The notes below the pieces were generated by a model. The model saw nothing but the letters and a program-made list of their open reading frames with translations. It was not told the DNA's origin and searched no databases. DNA of 64,000 bases, from positions 3,539,001 to 3,603,000 of the forward strand of contig OY783198.1 in NCBI GenBank assembly GCA_963678675.1, written 5' to 3'. Below are positions 33,530 to 45,089 of this stretch, piece after piece. The position numbers and the translations under genes were made by a program. The stretch comes from Xiphydria camelus (taxonomy: Eukaryota; Arthropoda; Insecta; Hymenoptera; Xiphydriidae). How positions within the stretch are numbered: the first letter of the stretch is position 1; every line of letters starts with the position of its first letter.

Positions 33530-34690
33530 GCCGGTGCAAGCCAACGCGCGCGTATCATCCGCACGGTGGACTACTCCGTCGAAGACGATAAAGATGCAAA
33601 TTCTCTCCGACCCGGCGGAACTCACTCGGAAATCAAACTATCTCTTCCCGAAATCATATGCGGAAGAACCGGCTGCCGGGCCGGAAGAAAGAGAACGAGT
33701 CGTGTTTCGACGTATACGAAAATCCCGCTGGAACGCGGATGCAATTTTCCGGCTCGAAATTAAAGGGTTCGCGCGGGCGGGAAAATCGATGTGCGAGTGT
33801 AACGCCCGGCCGGCCGATCGACGAGGGAAAGGCGAATTCCGCGTTTAATTAAATTCCCGTACAATCTTCGCCGATCGCTCGAGGAGTAACACGCATATTT
33901 GCACGAGAATGAAACTCCACCGTGTACAAGCCGCTTGCGTAGGTATATTTAGCGTTCGATTCGGAAGGAACGCGATAGAGGCGGGGTCAGCGATCGGAGA
34001 CCGCCCGCGGACGAAAAGTGTGCCCGAAGGAAATCATATCGTCCCTATCGAGCCTTTTGTTTTCGCCTCGAGATATACGCGTTCGGCGCTGCGATAAACA
34101 CACCGAGAGAAAAGATTTCCAAGCCGCAATCTCTCGGATGTGTACAATGTAGCACCTCACAGAGAGCTTACGTTTTCGTGCAGAATAGCGCCATAAGACC
34201 AGTATCCGCGGGCAACCATAAAACTATACGTAGCAGATGTGATTCGGTATTCTTACGAGATGGAATTTACGTCATGTGGACGTTCCTAATTTATTCAAGA
34301 TTCTACTCTGTATTCGCACGCAAAAACATCGGCATTTTTTAAATGCAACTCAGACGGAGAGAGAATTCGTATTTCGCTAAACAGTTTGGTCATCGTCTTT
34401 GAAATTTTGGTAAAATTGACCAATTATTTTTCGCGGTATAACGAGATAACAGAGAATCAAGCTTCTCTTTTGGCGAGTAAGTTCAGTCTCATACTGGCAC
34501 GCGCGCGGGCGTATAACGAGTGTATACGGCCGAGCGAGTAACCGGAGGAAAACCCTACTTCTCTCTCCCGCGCAAAACACTCGTGCTCGACCGAACGGAA
34601 AGCTGCGTGGAAAGGATGAGGAGGAGAGAGAGAGAGAGAGAAACTATGGCTTCGGTAAGGCGGAGTTGGAAACGTCGAACGCGTGGCGTT
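33530..34690. other. Unique sequence with one family A fragment
   Basis: A family A MITE fragment is visible at 34375-34440 (TTCGCTAAACAGTTTGGTCA). The rest is CpG-rich with no recognised gene. A short GA run lies at 34626-34641. Confidence 0.4.
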
Positions 34691-34692
34691 AG

Positions 34693-34978
34693 AGCCAACT
34701 CACACGGTGCGACTTCACTGCGACAAAACTGTCGCACGCGGCAAATCACAGCATGTGGAGACGCAGCGAAGCACTCACACGGTACGACTTCCCTGCGACA
34801 CGCACCTCGCGCTTGTCTGTACGACATCTACAGTGGCGGTGTCGTTGTGTTAGTTTGCCGCGCATCTGCTCACGCGGTGGGACAAAACTGTCGCAGGAAA
34901 GTCGTCGATTCCTGCGACAGCGTGCGTCAGTTCTGTCGCACTGCTGTCGCAGTGAAGTCGCACCGTGTGAGTTAAGCC
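34693..34978. mobile_element. MITE with 28-bp perfect terminal repeats
   Basis: The inverted ends contain ACTCACACGGTGCGACTTCA and TGAAGTCGCACCGTGTGAGT and continue to CTGCGACA and TGTCGCAG. TTAG flanks both sides as a possible 4-bp target duplication. The inside repeats GCGACAAAACTGTCGC-type words. No coding sequence. Confidence 0.7.
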
Positions 34979-35624
34979 TTAGTCGGTTTACTCCGAGAGA
35001 GCGCGGGTGAAGCTATTATTATAGGATTTCGCGAAGTTGTACGATGGTATAATCCGGACTCTCTCCGGGTTTCGCCCTTTCGCCGCGCAGCGAGGCTCGC
35101 CGTTCCCGAATTGCTCGTCGCCGGGCGTATAGATTCGTCTGTCGGCGGGATTTGGGGAAAATCGCGGAGGAATCGGTTCCCGACTGCGTCTATAAAGCGA
35201 TATTTCGAAGGCTAAAGCCGTTGCGCGAATGTCGATGGTTTATCGCGCTGTATTCTTCCGGTTTATCGCCCGCGTATTTTCCGCGGGGCGAAAATAATCT
35301 CGCCCGAAGCTCGTGGGAGCACGAAAGCGCCGCTACGTCCCTTTCGACGGAGAGTATACATACATACATATAGTTTCGAATTTGTATAAAGTCGCGAAAC
35401 TCTCGGGGCAAAGTTTCGTCGTGAGGTCGCACCGCTGTCTCGTTTCCTCGGGACCGTTGAGCGTATTCCGCGTTGTATATTGCGCGCGCAACCCTCGAAC
35501 GCGGAACGGCGTTTCGCATCGCGCCAAGGCTCTGGAAACTTTTACGGAGCCGCGAACCTCGGACGCCGCTGTACTGGCAACTCGGTTTTCCAGATATTTT
35601 AGTTGATTGCAGATTTAACAAAGT

Positions 35625-36020
35625 TTGCGCTAAATTGTTCACCTCGTATTTTGTTATTTTGTATTCTCGGCCTTGTCTGATCTGGAAGACGATATTCTGA
35701 AGTACAACTACGTCATCGCGTTGTAAGCCTATCTATCACGCATGTGATGGTAGCGAATAATTCTTTTTTCGGACATTTTTTCTTTTTCGCACGATATCGA
35801 ATATGTACATACATATGTACGGATTACAAATTGAATTTAAAATTATGAGTATTTTTTTGCAGAGACCGAATTCAGTTTCACGAGAGATCAAGAGACTGAA
35901 TTAAATCAATAATATTTACATTCGTCCACAATCGACGTTCATTCTAATCGAATAAATGTGCTCTCGGGACTATTGAAAAATACGTTTATTTCGATCGCGA
36001 GTACATTTTTTTTCTCAGTG
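35625..36020. mobile_element. Family P repeat (copy 2) joined to a family E fragment
   Basis: 35625-35820 matches family P (TTCTCGGCCTTGTCTGATCT). From about 35895 to CTCAGTG at 36020 the sequence matches the right half of family E (ATAAATGTGCTCTCGGGACT). Confidence 0.55.
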
Positions 36021-36024
36021 CGTG

Positions 36025-36910
36025 TTCAAACAATCGGTCACCGTATAAATTGCAGCGCTCTCTACCGTGAATCGCCCTCGTTCGAATTGCTTCAGTGTTT
36101 TAAGACGAAAGGGGGTTGACGCACCCCCTACCGAGTCAAAGTTCGCACAGATTTTCTCGTAAGCAATCAAGTCTCGCGCCCGTATCGACCTCGAGTACGC
36201 GACTACACAACTACATATACACATTCGTCCAGCATCGTCCGTCAAATCAACGCGAGAAAAAACGAACTTTCTCCGGCGTATACCGAAAGATCTCGCATCC
36301 GGTTGCACTCGAATCCGTGATATCCTCCCTTATACGCGCGGGTCGACGGTGCCCCTTTAGACGCGGCGCGACGTAGGTACAAGATAAATGCATTACACGC
36401 GCTCGATATATATATATTCGATATAACGGATGGCCCGGCAAAGGCCGATATATACGCGACGGCACGTATATCCGTAACGCCGCGCGCGGACTGTGTATAC
36501 ACATATCTCAACGAGCGCCCGTGCGCGCGTACCGATACCGTAGGATACGGCGCGGGTGGACGTATGGATATAAGTTTTTTATCAGGAAAAAAAAAAACGT
36601 GCCACCCCACCGGGGCGCGGCTGTTCGAACGGTGCAACGCGTGTGCGCTCGGACTTTGGGGTGTATAGTACGCATATGTGTGGGTATGGGGCAAAGTGAG
36701 GCGAAGCGGAACAAACCGGAGACCCCCCCCCCCCTCCCCCCAATACGGCCGGCACGACGATCGAGGGTCGTCTCGGTGTTGCGCTTCCACTCCACTTTTC
36801 CTTGAATTCGATAGAATATGTATTATACTTACAATTAGTATAAAAGCGATCGAAAACCGACGACGACGCGCCCGCGCGATATCGTCGATCCGAGCGATCA
36901 GATGTCGCGG
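36025..36910. other. Lipocalin intron 1, unique part
   Basis: CpG-rich with a ten-base C run near 36725. No gene recognised. Confidence 0.3.
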
Positions 36911-36915
36911 AAGTG

Positions 36916-37167
36916 CACTGAGAAAAATCAATTGGGTCAAAATGAGAAGATGCGTCTAGTCTGACGCGTTCAGTTATTTTAACGAGAATGTGCTGATCAG
37001 TTGATCAAGCATCTAGTTATTTTAACCAAACGTTTAATTATTCCAACCAAACGTTCAGTCATTCTAACCGAATATATAGTTGGACGATCCATATTTCACG
37101 AAACGGTTTGATCATTGTCTCCGCAGGCTTTTGATTAGATTGGCCGAAGTCATTTTTCTCAGAGTGT
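36916..37167. mobile_element. MITE family A, copy 6
   Basis: An uninterrupted copy of about 250 bp. Ends CACTGAGAAAAATCAATTGG and AAGTCATTTTTCTCAGAGTG. The words TTATTTTAACCAAACG and TTATTCCAACCAAACG repeat inside. Confidence 0.75.
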
Positions 37168-37324
37168 GGGCATCGAGAACCGCGATTGGTAGAAATTTCA
37201 TTGTCACACGGCAAACTCGAAGACTAATTCTTGTATATTCATCGCGGGGTGTCTAGCAACCCCTCGTTATCGCGAGTCGCGTCTTCGGTGGAACTGGGAT
37301 TGTTATCGTCGTCACGAGTGTAAC

Positions 37325-37542
37325 GTACACCCGGGCTCACGGAATCTGTCGCTGGTGACTTTTTTTAAATGTTATTTTAAAACGTACTAACCAATGATTA
37401 ATCAATCCTCGTGCTTTCATTAACGAGAGTAGACGTCACCGTAGCTAATGAGGGCATGAGAATTAATTGTTCACTGGTTAGTACGTTTAAAAATAAGGTT
37501 TAAAAAAGTCACCAGCGACAGATTTCGTGAGCACGGGTGTAC
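37325..37542. mobile_element. MITE family H, copy 4
   Basis: A complete copy with ends GTACACCCGGGCTCACGGAA and TTTCGTGAGCACGGGTGTAC. The core GTACTAACCAATGATTAATC is shared with other H copies. Confidence 0.75.
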
Positions 37543-37873
37543 GTATTCCTTTCGATAGACTCGTTGCACGACAATGAGTCTAAAAACGAGACCCACAGAC
37601 GATGCGACGGATGTGCCACGCGGGGTAGGTATCGAACCCGCATTTAGCGCCAGTCGAAAACTCATATGGTATCCTTTTTTTTTTCCTTCTTCCTCGCTCC
37701 CCTCGCAGCGGTGTCGATATATCTCGTTCGTCCCGCGGACGTTGTAATAACGATGGATCGCGCGTTATCTCGCGCACGATTGCACATCCGCGCAAGGGTG
37801 GCACGAGAGGGGGGGGGGGGGGACGAAGCGGAATCGCGCGCAAGCGCTCCGAAATATGGGCCAAACCGATCCT

Positions 37874-37874
<1 letters not shown>

Positions 37875-37908
<34 letters not shown>
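37875..37908 (+). repeat. (CT)n microsatellite
   Basis: A CT run of about 34 bases. Confidence 0.9.
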
Positions 37909-37911
<3 letters not shown>

Positions 37912-38195
37912 ACGTTTTCAATTCTAATAGTTTAATAGTTTATTATTTTTAACTTTGTTTTCTTAATTTTATAATTTTACTATTATCACAACTATCTACT
38001 AAGTGAGAGAGCATACAGTACCATTATACCTGTCTCACTACCTCAACAATTAGTCTTTATACACGTGCTCTGTAATTATGCTACTATTATATTAAAGCTA
38101 TACTCTCTTACGAATTCTACTTGTCGAGCAGAAAATCATCTGCGTCTTTGTTCATCACTGGGCAATAAATAATATTATCAATCAATCAATCTCTC
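37909..38195 (+). mobile_element. LINE 3' tail
   Basis: AT-rich 3' UTR-like sequence ending GGGCAATAAATAATATTATC and ATCA repeats, the pattern of CR1/L2-like LINE 3' ends. No coding part remains. Confidence 0.5.
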
Positions 38196-38558
38196 TCTCC
38201 CCCCCTCCCCCTTTCTCTCGTACAGTAATGGCCAAAAGTTTCAAGCTCAAATTTGGAAATTTCATCCGATTACCTTAACCCCTCGTGTGTGAAGCATAAA
38301 TAATTCCCTTACCGAGGAACCTACGCTCGCGCGAGTACGGTACGTTAATTCAATTTAGAGGTGCGCTCAAACTAACTAGACGTCCCTATAGTCGTTTCCG
38401 ACAACCAGGTTGACAACTGACAGTGATAACTGTTGGAGAATATCTCGCTGGCAATGATAGTAATTGAAATTCTACATTTTGACAATTCGACGGCCTAAAA
38501 ATACCAACGGTTCGTACAGTTACTTTTGCCAACCTTTAATCTTTGGAATAGTCTACAC

Positions 38559-39047
38559 ACACTGAGAAAAACAATTAGGTTAAAATGGCAAAATGCATCT
38601 AGTTAGACGCGGTTGATCATTCTAATGAAAATGCTGGTCAGTTGAACCAAGTACCTTGTTATTCTAATCAAATGTCTAGAACAGAAAAAAAAAACAAGAT
38701 TTCACAGTCTTAGCAAAACTAAGTTTTGCCGGAAACTTTTTGCTATCATGTCGAAGCTATTATCTGTGGCGGCAAAAGGTACGTTCAATAATAGCAAATG
38801 TAACAGTATAATCGTAGTGAAATTCTTTTTGGCACAAATATTTGCTATCCCAGTAAATATTTTCATTATTATCGGATATACCTTTCCTTGCCACGGATGA
38901 TATTTTCGTCATGATGGTAAGAAGTGCCCAGGAAAACCTAGTTTTGTCAAAATTGCAAAATCATTTTTTCCCCGGCACATTTCACCAAACAGTTTGGTCA
39001 TCGTCTCCAGAACTTTGGTCAAATTGACCAAATTATCCTTCTCGGTG
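38559..39047. mobile_element. MITE family A, copy 7, interrupted
   Basis: Left part from CACTGAGAAAAACAATTAGG, right part to AATTATCCTTCTCGGTG, split by family D at 38681-38976. Confidence 0.7.
38681..38976. mobile_element. MITE family D, copy 1, nested in family A
   Basis: Starts ACAGAAAAAAAAAACAAGAT and ends near AATCATTTTTTCCCCGGCAC. Inverted halves include AAACTTTTTGCTATCATG and TTGCTATCCCAGTAAATATT. Closely related to 47062-47361. Confidence 0.7.
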
Positions 39048-39083
39048 TACATACGTACACGAGATCAGCGCTGCGCATTCACT

Positions 39084-39324
39084 CACAGAGAAAAAGAATC
39101 AATTGGATCTACTAAAAATTACTTGTGCGGTTGTAATTAATTATTTACTTACACACATTAATTTGATAGTTCTTTTATGCAAACACATATGTACTACTCC
39201 ACATGATCGTAAGAGATATCCAATTGATGTACATATTGAGGAATTTCATTGATATGAATAAATAATTACTCGTGACCCCGCAAGTAATTTTCAGAGTAGA
39301 TCTAACTAATTCTTTTTCTCTCTG
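39084..39324. mobile_element. MITE family K, copy 1
   Basis: Ends CACAGAGAAAAAGAATCAAT and AATTCTTTTTCTCTCTG. Inverted inner words are TTACTTGTGCGGTTGTAATT and AATTACTCGTGACCCCGCAA. Related to 55302-55560. Confidence 0.7.
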
Positions 39325-39329
39325 CCGGG

Positions 39330-40200
39330 GGGGAATCACCGCCGTTTATGCTATACGTATACGTACTAGGTACCACGTGGCGCGAGCCCTAGGTACATCA
39401 CAATTCCAAATGCATCTTCCGTTCCTGCCGCGTATGTGCCTCTTCGCGCGTACCACTTACGCCCCCCCCCCCCCCCTCACACACGCACATGACCGAAGCC
39501 ACTCTTCCGAGCTCCTCTCCTCTCGCGGCCGAAACGTCCGCTCCCCCCTCGTATATCGAGCTTTTAACGGCCTACTCCCGTGGCTCGACCTTTCCGCGCG
39601 GCGACCCTCGTCCGCTCGTCCCACCTGCTTTATCGCTACCCGCGTGGGTCCTGTCGAACGGATCTTTTTGTTTTGACATGGGTCTCGCGTGGTTGGACAT
39701 ACGAGTATCTATACAGGGCGCGTATGCGGACGCGCAGCGAGACGAGAAGGTACGCGGACGAGACGGAGGAGTTACAGCGCCGTCGGACGCGCGCGACTCA
39801 ATTATTTACGCGCTTTCTTTTCGAGGGACGCGGGAGATGTTGGAAATTTAACGCCGCCTTTGTGGAAGCGCGGATAACGAGGGGACCTTAAAAATTGCAC
39901 GCGCTTCGAGCGCGGCGCGGCGTTTCCGCGAGTATGGTTGTACGAATTATCACGTCGATCCACTCGCGCGCGGTTCGCCGTATGTATTATAACTTCGGTG
40001 TAATATAACCGGTGGCGCGGCGATCGGAACGTCTCGCGCGGTAGAGACGCATAGGTACACTTCTCGCTTCTCGCGAAAGGGATTGAATTTTGGGGGGTTT
40101 ACGAAGGGTCAACGGGAGGGAGCGAGTCTATAGGTATGCGAAATCGAGACGATATGGCGGCCTCCTCTTTATCCCGATCTTTTCATGCGGCGATTTGTAC
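39330..40200. other. Lipocalin intron 1, GC-rich unique part
   Basis: Several overlapping frames, none with a recognisable domain. Contains a 13-base C run near 39465. Confidence 0.3.
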
Positions 40201-40204
40201 GCGG

Positions 40205-40429
40205 AGAACGAAATTTACTCGAGTCACACAATTAAACGTGTTTTCGACTAGTCTTGAGAGCACATTTAGTCAATTAGAATGAATATCGATTGAGCGTATA
40301 TAAATATTGATTCAAATAAATATTATTTGGATCAAATCGATATTCATTCAAAAATCGAATAAATATGCATGTTCTTAGGACTATCCACAGGAACACGTTT
40401 ATTTCGATAAAGCAAATTTTTTTTCTCGC
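40205..40429. mobile_element. MITE family E, copy 3
   Basis: Family E words (CTTGAGAGCACATTTAGTCA, GTTTATTTCGATAAAGCAAA) and a TTTTTTTTCTCG right end. The left terminus is decayed. Confidence 0.6.
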
Positions 40430-40432
40430 TAT

Positions 40433-40594
40433 ATTATTAACCGTATAAGGACTATATGCGGATTTAAAAATGTTTGTATTATATAATCCATATACAGTCC
40501 TTCTATAGTTAATATAAAAATCGTATATAATTCATATATCACCAAAATCACACGTGGATTATATAGAAAATATATACAACTTTTTTCCGCCTGG
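40433..40594. mobile_element. MITE family C, partial copy
   Basis: ATATGGATTATATA-type palindromic sequence ending TTTTTTCCGCCTGG, the family C terminus. The left end is missing. Confidence 0.6.
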
Positions 40595-40597
40595 GTT

Positions 40598-40829
40598 GCG
40601 CCTCGCGAGGAAAAAAAAGTAAATCAAACTAAATTGATGGCCACGTGAGGGGGAACGCCAGTTTAGTTATCTCAATCAAATAATTTGGTTATAACGATTT
40701 GAAACTGTTCGACGAAAACGAGTTGTCGTCAATTCTAGCGAATTATTACTCGGAGCAACTTGATCTGCGCTAGCCCCACCGGTGACCGCTAATTTGGTCA
40801 AATCTACTACATTTTTTTCTCGGTGAGAT
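40598..40829. mobile_element. MITE family F, copy 1
   Basis: Shares TTTGGTTATAACGATTTGAA, GTGACCGCTAATTTGG and the right end CTACATTTTTTTCTCGGTG with the copy at 41787-42000. Starts near GAGGAAAAAAAAGTAAATC. Confidence 0.6.
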
Positions 40830-41785
40830 ATTTGATATATTATACATAGATGTGTATGACAGCTCACGCGTCCGTGTAGGAATTCGAGGTCCGTAACGTA
40901 ATTCCATCGGACCGTGCAGTAGACGTAGGTACGCCTCGTCGCGCTGGGATACCGAATTTCGTCTTTGTGCCCGCGTCGGAAATCGGCGCAGCGACGCGCG
41001 CCAAGCCGAACTTCGGCGATCCGCGCGTGTTCGATACGCGTATATAATAATATGTATGTACGGTCGACGTCGCAAGCGATCGGTATATCCATGCGATTCC
41101 GTCGTTATTGGGATCGTGCAACGTACAGTGACACCTGGTGGCAGTAGTCGGCGAAAAATAGGCACTTTTTTGTACAGTACCAAATACGACAAGAATATGG
41201 AAATCCTCGGCAAAACCAATTAGTGAACAACAATATGAATGTTTTTCATCAGGTGTATTTTATAGCAATTATTTATAAGTATAGAATTGCAATAAACAGT
41301 AAGCATAACATTTAGGGCCGGTTTATTCACCTTCAGACACGTTGACCGCCATATAATGTACTTTAACCCGGCAGCGGGCGGTGGTGGCTGGCAGTCAACG
41401 TGTTATAGGTATGGAGAGACGTGCCCACTAACTTCAAGCCTTCACCACTAGTTGCGCACGATCGTTCGCCGTATCCCCTCCAAGCAGTTGCACGGTCCCA
41501 ATAGGTACAGCATTGGGGCGTTGGTTTTTAGATTCATATATATATACGACGAGGGAGGAAATTCGGAAAGGCTCTAACGACCGCATATTATACCTACGCG
41601 ATTTCCGTATTACGACTCTATAAAAAGAGGGTTGACGACGAAACGTCGCATCGCGCGCGCGCCTAGACGTACGAGACTCAGTCGATTTCCGCAAGGAGCA
41701 GACGACGCGATGAGCACGTTTTTCCTGAGAATCGCCTGCGCAGCTTATCGCGCGAGCTTGGAGTTTAAGTTCCGCGATAATTTTG
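40830..41785. other. Lipocalin intron 1, unique part
   Basis: No gene or repeat recognised. Confidence 0.3.
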
Positions 41786-41786
41786 C

Positions 41787-42000
41787 ACTCCGCGCAAAGA
41801 AAAAAAGAAATATATCAGACTCTAAATTGACGGTCGCTTGAACTAAATAATTTGGTTATAATGATTTGAAACTGTTTGGCGAAAAAAAAGTTGTAGTCAA
41901 ATTTAACAAATCGTCAGTTCAAGTAACTGGATCTGCGATCTGTTACGCAGACCGTGTGACCGCTGATTTAATCTGATCTACCACATTTTTTTCTCAGTGT
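41787..42000. mobile_element. MITE family F, copy 2
   Basis: Contains TTTGGTTATAATGATTTGAA and ends CCACATTTTTTTCTCAGTG. Directly abuts a family C element. Confidence 0.65.
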
Positions 42001-42282
42001 ATGATCCATATGTGATTTTGGTCGTATATATGGATTATATGATTTCTATAACACATTAACCATACATAGACTATATATGAATTATAAAATCATTCAAAAA
42101 TATATACGTATATGTACGCGTATCAGGTGTACAATTTTTCTCCCGCCGTTTTCCAATAGATGTCAATCGGGAAAAACGGCGGAAGCAAAGTTGTACACCA
42201 AATAGGTACATATCATATATCATCCATATACATATGAGCAAAAAACCACATATGGATCGTATACAAAATATATCGAATTCTT
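42001..42282. mobile_element. MITE family C with an inserted 73-nt hairpin
   Basis: ATGATCCATATGTGATTTTG opens and CACATATGGATCGTATAC closes an inverted-repeat element whose middle is interrupted by the hairpin at 42127-42199. Confidence 0.6.
42127..42199. repeat. Small hairpin element, copy 1
   Basis: Arms GGTGTACAATTTTTCTCCCG and CGGAAGCAAAGTTGTACACC, with CCGTTTTCC and GGGAAAAACGG inside. Same family as 50963-51038. Confidence 0.7.
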
Positions 42283-42770
42283 CCATTTGGTATCGCGCAC
42301 CGTTCGCCGAACGAATAATCGCGTGACACGCATCGATGCGAAATTGCGTATAAGGCGCTCGCATCACGCGAGGAGACGCGCGCGACACGACACACCCTCG
42401 AAAATGCCCGAAGGTGGAGCAGGAAATGGAGTCACGTGTGACCGCGAGACCATACGCGCCACTTTTCCCCGCGCGATGCGTGGCGCGACCCAATTAGGTC
42501 ACGCGTCCGTACGCGCCCACGTTGTTGACGTTACGCGCGATCAAAGTTACGAGCGTTTTCGCCCGAACGTGAGATTGCTCTACGGGAAAAATGTTATTCG
42601 GACCGTTCGACGGAGTGGCTCTGTCGCGCGCGCGTCATTCCCCTTTACGTTCCCTCGCAACGCGAAGGTGGCGGAATTGAGATGACCCCGATGATGTTTC
42701 TTTAATTGCGACTCGACTGTGTTGCCAATCGTTCGAAAGGCATTTCCGCGCTGCGGACACTCGCTATTCG
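42283..42770. other. Unique GC-rich sequence
   Basis: No gene recognised. Confidence 0.3.
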
Positions 42771-42774
42771 GGGT

Positions 42775-42950
42775 TGTAAAGGTATTTTTTTTACTGCAAT
42801 TTCGAAAAATTCGAATAACATGATCTACCCCGTATTTTTTCATTTCAAATTTTCCGCCTTATCGGAGCTGGAGAGTGATATTTTGAAATACACAGCTACG
42901 TCATCGTCTGACAAGACTATCCCTCTCGCACTCGTTGATCAGGTTAAGCG
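42775..42950. repeat. Family P repeat, copy 3
   Basis: ACTGCAATTTCGAAAAATTC, CCGCCTTATCGGAGCTGGAG and ATCCCTCTCGCACTCG match the copies at 13.5 and 35.6 kb. Confidence 0.55.
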
Positions 42951-42975
42951 CGTCTCGCTGGCTTTTCGCTGACGC

Positions 42976-43430
42976 CCAGGCAGACAAATTCTATGTACTT
43001 TGTATATGATCCGTATGTGGTTTTAGTCATATATGGATTATATATGATTTGTGTATATCAACCATATAAGGACTATGTGTAGATTTTTCACAATGATCGT
43101 ATAATCTATATACAGTCTGTATATGTGGTTAGTATAGAAATCATATATAATCCATATATGTATGACCAAAGCCACATATGAATCATACACTGAGGACAAA
43201 ATTTACTTGATCGAAATAAACGTGCCTTTGGATAGTCCCAAGAGCATATTTATTCGATTTAAATGAATACTGGTTGCACGCAAATATTAGATTATTGAAT
43301 TAATCAGATGTTATTTGAATCAAATCAATATTCATTTAAACCGAATAAATACGCTCTTGGGACTATCCAAAGGCACGTTTATTTCGATCAAGTACATTTT
43401 TGTCTCAGTGTACAGAACTTTTTCGCCTGG
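42976..43430. mobile_element. MITE family C split by family E
   Basis: Outer ends CCAGGCAGACAAATTCTATG and AGAACTTTTTCGCCTGG. Family E is inserted at 43188-43410. Confidence 0.7.
43188..43410. mobile_element. MITE family E, copy 4
   Basis: CACTGAGGACAAAATTTACT to AGTACATTTTTGTCTCAGTG with TA on both sides. Long inverted halves share AAACGTGCCTTTGGATAGTC and GACTATCCAAAGGCACGTTT. Confidence 0.8.
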
Positions 43431-43434
43431 GATC

Positions 43435-44050
43435 ACAATCTCACCGAGAAACGCGCTTATAACTCGGCGAATAATTATTTTTTCAGATCATTTCGTTTTC
43501 ATTCGTTATTGGATATGTATACGGTGTACGAATTAGATTTAAGAATATGAATATTGTTTTATGTTAAAACCGAAATCCAGTTGCGCGAAATTATACGAGA
43601 CGCGCGCGTGTCGAACGCCCTCCCCGATTACTCGCAACGGTCACAGCCAGGCGACGCTTTCAACGTTTCGCCGCTTTTATTTGCTTTCTCCTTCATTTCT
43701 CTCCACCCGCGAAGCAGGTCTCACCACTTCCGCGCGTGTCCCACGGCGCGACGACCCTCGGCTTCGTCGCTGTACGTATAGGTGCGTTTCGCCGTTCGTC
43801 AAACGTGTCTTCATTTCGAAGAGCCGCGCGATATCGACCCCCTCCCCGTGTCCCGTCGTCGCGAACGACCAATCGCGCGACTCGACCGCGCGCGTAATCG
43901 TCCCACACGCGGAGAGCGGGCGAAATCGGCTCGATTAATATTAATCCACCCTAACGAGGTTCTCGCGTTACTCGGCGCGTTCCTGCGCGCCGTGTCTTTT
44001 CGCGCGCGCGTACACCCACCGACGCGACGGTCACCTAATTACGCCCACGC
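43435..44050. other. Unique GC-rich sequence
   Basis: No gene recognised. Confidence 0.3.
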
Positions 44051-44051
44051 A

Positions 44052-44321
44052 CACGGAAAGACTGATACCCCAGTAAATTTTACTGTATTTACAATGAAAG
44101 AGGCAGTAAAAGAGGTGCAAATCAGGGTTTCCGGATTTCTTACTGTGCCGCGCGGAGAACAATTTTTCCTCGGATGCTAGTGAATTGTACTGTAAACTGT
44201 CACGATTTACTGTTTTCGAAAGAAAAATTACAGCGTCACACACTGTAAAAATATCCGAGAACCCTTATGTGTACCTCTTTTATTGTAAATACAGTAAAAT
44301 TGACTGATACCAGTCTTTCCC
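44052..44321. mobile_element. MITE family B, complete copy
   Basis: Ends CACGGAAAGACTGATACC and GACTGATACCAGTCTTTCC. The inner inverted words AAATTTTACTGTATTTACAA and TTGTAAATACAGTAAAAT are near perfect. Confidence 0.75.
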
Positions 44322-44515
44322 CAGGCGAAGAGGTTCTATGTAATTTGTGTATACCTATAGGCTATATATGGATTTTTGATCCTGTATGGGTTATATATGA
44401 TTTCTATCTAAACCATATACGCGGACTATATATGGATTAAAAAACAATTCAAAAAGTCCAATTAATCCATATGTAGTCTGTATATGGTTTATGTATGTAT
44501 AAATCATACATCTAC
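44322..44515. mobile_element. MITE family C, copy 4
   Basis: Starts CAGGCGAAGAGGTTCTATGT and carries ATATATGGATT-type inverted words. It directly abuts family B. Confidence 0.55.
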
Positions 44516-44559
44516 ACACACGAATTCATCAACGCCGAGCCGAAACCGCTGAAGCTAAT

Positions 44560-44715
44560 TATGTACATAAAATTTAGACAATAGGTTTCTTTTGTGACGT
44601 AAGCACCCATTAGGAAAGCATTTTACGAAATTCTTCCTGTAAGGTAGCACAATAAGTGATGTAAGATTTATTTTGAGATCCACGCGGACGAAGTCGCGGG
44701 CGGAAAGCTAGTAAT
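44560..44715 (+). mobile_element. RTE-like LINE 3' end
   Basis: Ends CCACGCGGACGAAGTCGCGG and GCGGAAAGCTAGTAA, a 3' signature widespread in insect RTE-type LINE sequences (family knowledge). No reverse transcriptase frame remains. Confidence 0.55.
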
Positions 44716-44830
44716 CCATCATCATCATCATCATCATCATAAAGTTATCAGTCCTAAGACTCTGGTTTGATACCATTCTCCGTCCTTTCCTATCATCCGC
44801 TAGTCTCTTCATTTCCCTGTATTTCGAACA
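44716..44830. mobile_element. (ATC)n run and adjacent LINE-tail-like sequence
   Basis: An ATC run of about 25 bases is followed by AAAGTTATCAGTCCTAAGAC and TCTGGTTTGATACCATTCTC, similar to a dispersed arthropod retroelement 3' sequence. Confidence 0.4.
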
Positions 44831-44834
44831 TATA

Positions 44835-45082
44835 GGTCAAAATTCATATACGAACTATACATATATTTTGCATATGATCCGTACATATATAGATTTGGTC
44901 ATATATGGATTATATATGATTTCTATATTAACCATATACGGACCATGTATGGATTATATAAACATTCAAGAATCCAAATACAGTCCTTTTATATGGTTAA
45001 TACAGAAATCATACATAATTCATATATGACCAAATCCACATATGGATCATATACAAATGATATAGAACTTGTCCACATCTGG
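44835..45082. mobile_element. MITE family C, copy 5
   Basis: ATATGGATTATATATGATTT and AAATCATACATAATTCATAT are inverted halves. It ends near ATATAGAACTTGTCC. Confidence 0.6.
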
Positions 45083-45089
45083 GCATGTA

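Noticed and set aside
37600..37660. tRNA-like B box (GGGTTCGATACC on the minus strand)
   Set aside because: No acceptor stem, D arm or A box could be placed. It may be a SINE-like scrap, but the evidence is too thin.
44716..44740. (ATC)n run as a CRISPR or regulatory repeat
   Set aside because: It is a simple trinucleotide microsatellite at a LINE tail, with no spacers.
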